Source: Gammaproteobacteria bacterium (GTDB lineage: Bacteria; Pseudomonadota; Gammaproteobacteria; HK1). Taken from it: a stretch of DNA of 10,824 bases. The stretch is taken from contig JAJECB010000428.1 of the NCBI GenBank assembly GCA_022822245.1, positions 1-10,824 on the forward strand, given 5' to 3'. The position numbers and the translations under genes are program-made. The notes under the pieces are model-generated. The model ran no database searches. It saw nothing but the letters and a program-made list of their open reading frames with translations, and had not been told where the DNA came from. Of this stretch, positions 5,666-10,824 are shown piece after piece. The stretch's first letter is position 1. Each line of letters starts with the position of its first letter.

Positions 5666-6187
5666 TCAGCCGAGCGGCAGCCGGACCGTGCCGCCGAACT
5701 CGACGTTGCTCTTCCAGGCGTTCGGGTACCTGTCCTCCGCGCGCACCGCCTTGATGACCCCGGCGTGGGTCACGACGATGTGGGAAAGGCCGGTCGCCCG
5801 GTAGTCCGCGATTGCGGACCGGGAGCGTTCGTAGAGCATGTGCACGCTCTCGCCCCCGTGGGGGCGGGCGTGGAGGAAGTCCGCGGCCCATGCATCCAGC
5901 TCGTCCCGAGGGATGGCGCTCCACGGAACGCCCTCCCAGGCACCGAAGTCCATCTCCCGGAGGCGCGGGTCGACGACCGGAACGAGGGCCGTCGCGGCGC
6001 CGACCCGCTCCGCGAGCCGCCGGCAGCGGCCGAGGGGGCTCGTCACCAGCCGCTCCACGGGGGGGAGCGCGGCGACGACGCGCGCCGCCTCGTCGTCGAA
6101 GGTCGGCGCGAGGTCGAGGTCCGTCACGCCGTAGCAGACGCCGTCCGCGACCAGGGGCCGGGTGTGGCGGACGAGGATCAGGGCCAT
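5666..6187 (-). CDS. cobC: Alpha-ribazole phosphatase (histidine phosphatase family)
   Basis: A 173-residue histidine phosphatase. VRHTRP (6-11) carries the phospho-accepting His8 and Arg7; the common RHG is RHT here, as in many CobC proteins. SPLGRCRRLAE (50-60) supplies the second phosphate-binding arginine, LREMDFGAWEG (76-86) the acid Glu78, and VVTHAGVIK (138-146) His141. It would remove phosphate from alpha-ribazole 5'-phosphate or adenosylcobalamin 5'-phosphate. The motifs alone also fit other small phosphatases, and the assignment to B12 rests on being last in the cobB-cobT-cobS run. Start ATG 6185-6187 has GGAG at 6197-6200, 9 bases upstream and inside a hairpin loop. It lies 115 bases after cobS and converges with the ligase gene. 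Confidence 0.85.
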   Translation of the reverse strand: MALILVRHTRPLVADGVCYGVTDLDLAPTFDDEAARVVAALPPVERLVTSPLGRCRRLAERVGAATALVPVVDPRLREMDFGAWEGVPWSAIPRDELDAWAADFLHARPHGGESVHMLYERSRSAIADYRATGLSHIVVTHAGVIKAVRAEDRYPNAWKSNVEFGGTVRLPLG

Positions 6188-6190
6188 GCC

Positions 6191-6206
6191 GGTCCGCTCC
6201 CGGACC
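6191..6206 (-). promoter_or_regulatory. Hairpin presenting the cobC ribosome binding site
   Basis: On the minus strand GGTCCG and CGGACC form a perfect 6-bp stem around the loop GGAG, which is the only Shine-Dalgarno candidate for cobC. The stem ends 3 bases before the ATG. It could expose or restrict ribosome access. No ligand or protein partner is evident. Confidence 0.4.
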
Positions 6207-6227
6207 GTCGGCGGAAAACGAATGGCT

Positions 6228-6242
6228 CTCCCGCGGCGGGAG
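6228..6242 (-). terminator. Weak stem-loop after cobS
   Basis: CTCCC (6228-6232) pairs with GGGAG (6238-6242) around GCGGC. On the minus strand it is followed 8 bases later by TTTT, so it might attenuate transcription from cobS into cobC. The stem is short and the T run is late, so confidence is low. Confidence 0.22.
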
Positions 6243-6302
6243 GCGGGGGAGGGGGGTTGCGCCGCGGCGCGCCCGGGTGCGATTCGGCCACCGAGCCGGT
6301 CT

Positions 6303-7115
6303 CTACAGCCGGAGCGCGGCGAGGACGCCGAGGTACATCCCGAGCTCGCTCGCCTGCTGCACGGCGCCGAGGCAGTCGCCGGTAAATCCGCCGAGCTTGC
6401 GTTCGTACGCGCGCCGCATGAGGAGATGCCCGAGCAGGAGTCCGCAAAGCCCCGCGAGGAGGGCCGCCAGCGGCGCCGCGATGAGCAGCGTGCAGGACAC
6501 GGCGCCGCCGATGAGGGCCGCGAAGGCGAGCCGGCTGCCGGCGGGGGAGCCCTCCGCGAGCGGCGCGGCGATGCCGTCAGGGCGGGCGTGCGTCCCCGAG
6601 GCGAGCGCGAGCGCCATGCTCGCCCGGCTCGCGGCGTGGCCGGCGACGAGGAGCCAGGGGATGACGGTGGCCGGCGCGGCTGCGAGGGCGAGCACCTTCG
6701 CCGCGAACAGCAGCCCAAGCCCGGCCGTACCGTAGGTCCCGAGCCGGGGGTCGCGCATGATCTCGAGCGCCCGCTCGCGAGTCGCGCCCCCGCCGAGTCC
6801 GTCGCAGGCGTCCGCGAACCCGTCCTCGTGGAGGGCGCCCGTCGCGAGGAGGGTGGCGGCGGCCGCGAGGACGACGGCGAGGACCACCGGGAAAACGAGG
6901 TGGGCGAGGAAGAACACGACGCCCGCGAACCCCCCGATCAGCATGCCGACCAGCGGGTACCAGGCGACCGCGGCCGAGGATTGCGCCGCGGGGGGAGCGG
7001 CCGCGGACGATGCCGGGTCGGCGGCCGGGTCGGCCCGGTGGCGCGGCAGCGGCCAGCGCGTGAGGAGCCTCACCGCGAGCCCGAACGCCGAGAGCTCCGC
7101 CCGCGTGCGGCTCAT
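6303..7115 (-). CDS. cobS: Adenosylcobinamide-GDP ribazoletransferase (cobalamin synthase)
   Basis: A 270-residue polytopic inner-membrane enzyme joining adenosylcobinamide-GDP to alpha-ribazole (or its phosphate), which closes the nucleotide loop of cobalamin. The signature [11 protein letters not shown] (96-106) is complete. [12 protein letters not shown] (121-132) and [10 protein letters not shown] (242-251) are the other conserved CobS blocks. Several long hydrophobic stretches (about 50-93, 130-172, 195-232) account for the membrane segments. Length is normal (about 250). Residues 24-48 are an Ala/Pro/Ser-rich stretch, apparently an expanded loop. The ATG overlaps the cobT stop codon as ATGA (7112-7115), implying coupled translation. 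Confidence 0.95.
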   Translation of the reverse strand: MSRTRAELSAFGLAVRLLTRWPLPRHRADPAADPASSAAAPPAAQSSAAVAWYPLVGMLIGGFAGVVFFLAHLVFPVVLAVVLAAAATLLATGALHEDGFADACDGLGGGATRERALEIMRDPRLGTYGTAGLGLLFAAKVLALAAAPATVIPWLLVAGHAASRASMALALASGTHARPDGIAAPLAEGSPAGSRLAFAALIGGAVSCTLLIAAPLAALLAGLCGLLLGHLLMRRAYERKLGGFTGDCLGAVQQASELGMYLGVLAALRL

Positions 7116-8233
7116 TCGTTCGGCCCGCTCACGCCCGCGCTCTCGAAGCTCGCCATGTCGGAGAGCATCGCGGCCGCGGAGCGGAGGATCGGCCACGCGA
7201 GAAGCGCCCCCGTCCCTTCCCCGAGGCGCATGCCAAGGTCGAGGAGCGGGCTCGCGCCGAGGGCATCGAGCACCACCTCGTGCCCGGGCTCGGCGGAGCG
7301 ATGCGCGAACACGAGGTAGTCGCGGAGGGTCGGGGCCAGCGCGTCCGCGGCGAGGGCCGCGGCGCTCGCGATGAACCCGTCCACGACCACCACCGCGCCG
7401 GCGCGGGCGGCGCCGATCATCGCGCCCGCCATCATCACGATCTCGAAGCCGCCGTACTCGCGGAGACCTTCGTCCGGCGAGAGGCGGTCGGCGGTGCGGT
7501 CGGCGGCGCGCGCGAGCACCCGGAGCTTGCGCGCGAGGCCGTCGTCGTCGAGCCCGGTGCCGCGCCCGGTCAGCGCGTCGAGGGGGGCGCCGGTGAGCTT
7601 GTGGGCGATGAGGGTCGCGGAGGAGGTGTTCGCGATCCCCATCTCGCCGAAGGCGGCGGCATCGACCCCCGTCCCCTCCCTTTCCCCTTCCCCGGCGTGG
7701 GCCTCGGCGTGCGCTTCCGCTTCGCCGATGGCGCCGTCCCCCGTTTCGGCGGCGACTCGGGCGTCGGCTCCGGCGCCGAGCTCCACGCCGGCGCGAAGCG
7801 CGGCCTCGTATTGCTCGCGGGTCATCGCCGGCTCGGCCGCGAAGTTGCGCGTGCCGGGGGCGATCCGGCGCGAGACGAGACCGGGTGCGTCGAAGGGAGC
7901 GCCGGCGACGCCCGCATCGACGACCGCGATCTCCACCCCGTTCGCCCGCGCGAAGACGTTCGCGGCCGCGCCGCCCGCGAGGAAGTTCGCGACCATCTGC
8001 CGCGTCACCGCCTGGGGATAGGCGGAGACGCCTTCGCTCGCGACGCCGTGGTCCCCGGCGAAGAGGGTGAGGCGGCAGCGGCGAAGGCGCGGGGTGAGGG
8101 TGCCCTGGATCCGGGCGATCCGGGCGGCGAGCGCCTCGACGCGGCCGAGCGAGCCCGGCGGTTTCGTCTTCGCGTCGATGGCCAGCCGGATCGCCTCGTC
8201 GAGGTCGGTGCGGACGGCCGGGAGGTCGAGCAT
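7112..8233 (-). CDS. cobT: Nicotinate-nucleotide-dimethylbenzimidazole phosphoribosyltransferase
   Basis: A 373-residue cytosolic enzyme that moves phosphoribose from nicotinate mononucleotide to the lower-ligand base, giving alpha-ribazole 5'-phosphate. [10 protein letters not shown] (24-33), [16 protein letters not shown] (58-73), [13 protein letters not shown] (195-207), the GGFEI region (261-265), HRSAEPGH (311-318) and MRLGEGTGA (335-343) are all in family order. About 30 extra residues rich in Ala, Glu and Gly (about 155-190) are inserted just before FGEMG, which explains a length above the usual 340 to 360. I chose ATG 8231-8233; an in-frame TTG at 8246-8248 would add five residues. 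Neither has a strong Shine-Dalgarno. The gene lies 54 bases after cobB and overlaps cobS. Confidence 0.95.
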   Translation of the reverse strand: MLDLPAVRTDLDEAIRLAIDAKTKPPGSLGRVEALAARIARIQGTLTPRLRRCRLTLFAGDHGVASEGVSAYPQAVTRQMVANFLAGGAAANVFARANGVEIAVVDAGVAGAPFDAPGLVSRRIAPGTRNFAAEPAMTREQYEAALRAGVELGAGADARVAAETGDGAIGEAEAHAEAHAGEGEREGTGVDAAAFGEMGIANTSSATLIAHKLTGAPLDALTGRGTGLDDDGLARKLRVLARAADRTADRLSPDEGLREYGGFEIVMMAGAMIGAARAGAVVVVDGFIASAAALAADALAPTLRDYLVFAHRSAEPGHEVVLDALGASPLLDLGMRLGEGTGALLAWPILRSAAAMLSDMASFESAGVSGPNE

Positions 8234-8287
8234 GCGGTGCGGGCTCAAGGGTCGATTCCGGCGGGCGGCCGGGAAGCCAGGTTCAGC

Positions 8288-9754
8288 TCAGCCCTCATCC
8301 GTCCGGTCGATCAGGTGCACGAACGATCCCATGATTCTACCGATCCGGCGCCCGGCCGGGCCGAGGTCGCGCCCGCGCGCGTCGGCGCACCGGAACAGCG
8401 CCTCGTCGCCGTCCTCGCGCAGGACCCGCGCATAGTGGAACTCGTGCCCGCGGTATTCCGTGCCGGGGCCGCCGAGGGGGCCGCCGGCAAGGGCGTGGGC
8501 GGTGCGGTAGCCGAGGGTGAGGCGCCGCTCCGCGAACGTGGTGGCGACCGGCAGGAGGCCTGCCATCGCATGGGACACGCCGTCCGCGTCCACGAGCGAA
8601 TCGCCGAGCACCATGTAGCCGCCGCACTCGCCGTAGACGACGGCACCGCGCGCGGCGGCGGCACGCAGGCCCTCGATGAACCGGCCGGCGCCCGCGAGCC
8701 GGCCCGCGTGCAGCTCGGGGTACCCGCCGGGAAGGTAGATCGCGTCGGCCACGGGCGACGGCGATTCGTCCGCGAGCGGCGAGAACGGCAAGACCTCCGC
8801 GCCGGCCCGCCGCCACCCGTCCAGCGCGAGCGGGTAGGCGAAGGCGAACGCCTCGTCGCGGGCGACTGCGATGCGCTGCCCAAGCACGGGGAGGGACACG
8901 CCCGGTCCCCCGGTCCCGCCCACGCTCGGCTCGGCAGCCGCCGCGCCCGGTCCGGCGAGCGGGAGGTCCGAACCTGCGGTGTCGCGACGAGCCGGCAGGG
9001 CCGGTCGTCGGTGACGCGATCCTCGCCCGGCATCATCTGATCCGGGGCCGGCCGGCTCGGCCTTCGTCTCCGGCGAACCGCTTCGGGCCAGATCGACAAG
9101 CGCATCGACCTCGACCTCCTCACCCACCGTCCTCGCGGCATCGGTCAGGAAGCGCTCGAGGTCCGGATGCTCCGACGCCTGCACCAGGCCAAGGTGCCGG
9201 TCGGGAAGGGTGAGCGCCGCGTTGCGGCGAAGGCGCCCGAGGACCGGCACGCCCGTCTTCGCGGTCGCCTCGGCGAGCAGCTCCGCGTGACGGTCGCTCC
9301 CGACCCGGTTGTAGATGACGCCGGCGAGGTTCACGTCGCCCCGGTAGCTCGCGAAGCCGTGGACCACGGCGGCGGCGGAGGCGGCCATCGCGCCCGCGTC
9401 GACCACCAGCACCACCGGCCAACCGAGAGCCGCCGCGACATCCGCGGTCGAGCCCTCGTCCACGGTCGCCCCGTCGAAGAAGCCCATGACGCCCTCGACG
9501 ACGACGAGGTCCGCATCCTCCGACGCCGCCCCGACCGCGTCCGCGAAGGTCGATTCGCGCATGGCCCACGGGTCGACGTTGAGGCACGCCCGCCCGCTCG
9601 CCGCGGCGTGGAACGCGGGGTCGATGTAGTCCGGCCCCACCTTGAGCGAGCCGACCCGCAGTCCCCGCTCCCGCAGGTGCCGCAGCAACGCCAGGGTCAC
9701 CGTCGTCTTCCCGCTCCCCGACGCCGGCGCCCCGACAACGATTCCCGGGGTCAT
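8288..9754 (-). CDS. cobB: Cobyrinate a,c-diamide synthase (CobB/CbiA)
   Basis: A 488-residue cytosolic amidotransferase that amidates the a and c side chains of the corrin ring using ATP and glutamine. The N-terminal synthetase domain starts at once with GAPASGSGKTT (8-18), a P-loop, followed by KVGPDYIDPAFH (38-49) and VVVEGVMGFFDG (84-95). The C-terminal class I glutaminase-like domain has LPGGYPELHAGRL (341-353), the nucleophile Cys377 in YGECGGYMVLG (374-384) and GHEFHYA (436-442). A low-complexity linker (about 225-287, rich in Gly, Ala, Pro and Arg) joins the domains and makes the protein longer than the usual 430 to 460 residues. ATG 9752-9754 sits at the conserved N terminus, but I see no Shine-Dalgarno before it. 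The oxygen-dependent (hydrogenobyrinate) and anaerobic (cobyrinate) types cannot be separated here. Confidence 0.94.
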   Translation of the reverse strand: MTPGIVVGAPASGSGKTTVTLALLRHLRERGLRVGSLKVGPDYIDPAFHAAASGRACLNVDPWAMRESTFADAVGAASEDADLVVVEGVMGFFDGATVDEGSTADVAAALGWPVVLVVDAGAMAASAAAVVHGFASYRGDVNLAGVIYNRVGSDRHAELLAEATAKTGVPVLGRLRRNAALTLPDRHLGLVQASEHPDLERFLTDAARTVGEEVEVDALVDLARSGSPETKAEPAGPGSDDAGRGSRHRRPALPARRDTAGSDLPLAGPGAAAAEPSVGGTGGPGVSLPVLGQRIAVARDEAFAFAYPLALDGWRRAGAEVLPFSPLADESPSPVADAIYLPGGYPELHAGRLAGAGRFIEGLRAAAARGAVVYGECGGYMVLGDSLVDADGVSHAMAGLLPVATTFAERRLTLGYRTAHALAGGPLGGPGTEYRGHEFHYARVLREDGDEALFRCADARGRDLGPAGRRIGRIMGSFVHLIDRTDEG

Positions 9755-9770
9755 CGGACGGGCGGGCTGG

Positions 9771-9947
9771 CCCGGAAAATTCACCGATGTTCGTCGCGAG
9801 GGCGCCAAGATGCTTGTGGTAGTGGGCCGCACGGACCGAAAGTCGCTGAAGGCGTAGTCGACACTACGTTGAAGCGGCTTGAGGGAGTACGGTCCGCTAC
9901 CGCGAGCAGATTGGCGTCCGCAGCAGGACATCGGTGCATTTTCCGGG
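9771..9947. mobile_element. Foldback/MITE-like palindromic element
   Basis: The first 20 bases (9771-9790, starting CCCGGAAAAT) match the reverse complement of the last 20 (9928-9947) at 19 positions. Weaker complementarity continues inward in blocks (CGCCAA, TGCT, GGTAG). The centre is the perfect hairpin CGTAGT-CGAC-ACTACG (9853-9868). The whole can fold into one imperfect hairpin of about 177 bases. GGGCTGG occurs directly repeated at 9764-9770 and 9945-9951, so a target duplication of 4 to 7 bases is possible. It encodes no transposase. It fills nearly all of the gap between the permease and cobB. A large RNA leader structure is the alternative reading. Confidence 0.6.
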
Positions 9948-9962
9948 CTGGATTCCGCCGGT

Positions 9963-10691
9963 CTACCGGAGGAGTCCATAGCAGCCGACGCAGAAGAGGA
10001 GGCCGAGGGCGACGCGCCGGTAGAGCGTCTCGCTCGACTTCCGGAAGAGCCGGGAGCCGACATGCGCTCCCACCATGAAGACCGGCAACAGGATGGCTGC
10101 AGTGAGGATCGCGCCTCGACCGATGAGGCCGCCGAAGGCCATCAGCGCGATCAGCGCGACGAGGGTGACCGCGAAGTAGCCGGTGAAGTTGGCGCGATTG
10201 GTCGCGGCGGTGTCCGGGCCGGAGAGGAGGTAGACCATCACCGGCGGATTGCCGATGCTCGTCGAGGCCATCAGCACGCCGGAGACCGCACCGATGCCGG
10301 CGCTCATCCAGATCCGGTGCTTCCCTCCGTGACGCCAGCCGATCATGAGGATGATCGAGAACACCACCACGACCAGTGCGATGAACCGTGCGAGCAGATC
10401 GGGGTCGAGCGATACCAGGATCCAGCTCCCCGCGGGCATGAAGACCGCCGCCGCGACGCCCATCGGAGCGATCGCCCTCCAGCGGATCTCGCGGTGGACC
10501 CCGGGAAGGAGCTGGGCGGTGACCACGATCTCCATGAGGATGATGATGGCGACTGTCCGGACCGGCCCGAAGAGGATCGCGAAGAACGGCGCCATCAGCA
10601 TGCCCGATCCGACGCCCGCGAACCCCCGCATCAGTCCGGCCGCCACCGCGATGCCCATCGCGATCAGGATTTCGTGCGTGAGAAGTCCCAT
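9963..10691 (-). CDS. TauE/SafE-family membrane permease
   Basis: A 242-residue polytopic inner-membrane protein of the TauE/SafE (DUF81) family, often linked to export of sulfite, sulfoacetate or other organosulfur anions. The family opening, a helix followed by GLMRGFAGVGSGMLMAPFF (19-37), is clear. The second half repeats the pattern with a helix, SAGIGAVSGVLMASTSIGNPP (130-150) and RANFTGYFAVTL (166-177). Hydrophobic segments lie at about 8-25, 30-62, 75-95, 98-118, 128-155, 170-188, 190-212 and 226-241, fitting eight membrane spans. I chose ATG 10689-10691; a TTG at 10704-10706 would add five residues. It is on the same strand as the cob genes but separated by the palindromic element. 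The substrate is unknown. Confidence 0.87.
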   Translation of the reverse strand: MGLLTHEILIAMGIAVAAGLMRGFAGVGSGMLMAPFFAILFGPVRTVAIIILMEIVVTAQLLPGVHREIRWRAIAPMGVAAAVFMPAGSWILVSLDPDLLARFIALVVVVFSIILMIGWRHGGKHRIWMSAGIGAVSGVLMASTSIGNPPVMVYLLSGPDTAATNRANFTGYFAVTLVALIALMAFGGLIGRGAILTAAILLPVFMVGAHVGSRLFRKSSETLYRRVALGLLFCVGCYGLLR

Positions 10692-10738
10692 CCTGACTAG
10701 GCACAAAGCTCAGGTCGGGACCGGCGCATCCTTGGGAT

Positions 10739-10757
10739 CGCGGGCATCCTGTCCGCG
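10739..10757. repeat. Small hairpin repeat, second copy
   Basis: CGCGGGC (10739-10745) and GTCCGCG (10751-10757) form a 7-bp stem with one G-T pair around the loop ATCCT. The core and loop match the hairpin at 5536-5556. It lies upstream of the permease gene. The following bases to 10824 are more AT-rich and may hold the permease promoter, but I could not identify convincing -35 and -10 boxes. Confidence 0.6.
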
Positions 10758-10824
10758 GCAAACTGAATTCACCCTATTGATTTGACTACGTTTTGATCCG
10801 TTTGTCCAGCGCGGATACTGGATT

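Noticed and set aside
7280..9040. Long plus-strand open frame opposite cobT and cobB
   Set aside because: It is antisense to two well-supported genes and its composition is typical of reverse-frame GC-rich shadows.
9755..9962. Cobalamin riboswitch upstream of cobB
   Set aside because: I could not find a B12-box-like core on the minus strand. The region is explained by an imperfect palindrome with matching ends.
9755..10063. Longer cobB start upstream of 9754
   Set aside because: The extension passes through the palindromic element and adds residues with no family similarity, whereas MTPGIVVGAP matches the normal start of the P-loop domain.

Overview
The window is very GC-rich, densely coded bacterial chromosome. 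HMG-CoA lyase, a B12 late-assembly operon, a TauE-type permease, a DUF1640 coiled-coil protein and interspersed small hairpin repeats suggest a high-GC member of the Pseudomonadota. A gammaproteobacterium is my guess; no rRNA or other marker gene in the window proves it. I see no phage, CRISPR, tRNA or intact insertion sequence.

Layout, left to right. (1) 35-970 (-) encodes an HMG-CoA lyase. It diverges from a short-chain dehydrogenase at 1342-2115 (+), followed by a small alpha/beta hydrolase at 2171-2680 (+). The 371-base divergent region carries two inverted repeats, one straddling a TACAAT -10-like box. (2) A coiled-coil, membrane-anchored DUF1640 protein (2708-3064, -) converges on the hydrolase. 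The stop codons of both genes lie inside one shared palindrome that should act as a two-way terminator. (3) 3215-5492 (+) is the most interesting part. An AhpD-like double-domain protein is interrupted by an in-frame TGA at 3965-3967, exactly at the second cysteine of the CxxC...H active site (C-F-Y-[TGA]-T-S-A-H). The reading frame and the homology pattern continue beyond it to 4363, so I read it as a 382-residue selenoprotein with Sec251. A hairpin with a G in its loop, placed as expected for a bacterial SECIS, follows the TGA. The gene overlaps by 32 bases a GCS2/YbdK-type glutamate-cysteine (carboxylate-amine) ligase. The pair looks like a coupled thiol/selenol antioxidant module.

(4) 5493-5665 is a convergent intergenic region filled by a compound hairpin repeat. 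(5) 5666-9754 (-) is a cobalamin operon, in transcription order cobB (cobyrinate a,c-diamide synthase), cobT, cobS and cobC: corrin amidation, lower-ligand activation, nucleotide-loop assembly and dephosphorylation. cobT and cobS overlap by ATGA. (6) Between cobB and the upstream TauE/SafE permease (9963-10691, -) lies an imperfect palindrome of about 177 bp, with near-perfect 20-bp ends and a possible flanking duplication, resembling a foldback or MITE-like element. It occupies the place where a cobalamin riboswitch would be expected; I could not find one. (7) 10692-10824 has another member of the small hairpin repeat family and an AT-richer stretch.

The cob genes form one clear pathway unit and the selenoprotein-ligase pair a second. 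The lyase, dehydrogenase and hydrolase may share acyl or ketone catabolism, but nothing in the sequence proves that.
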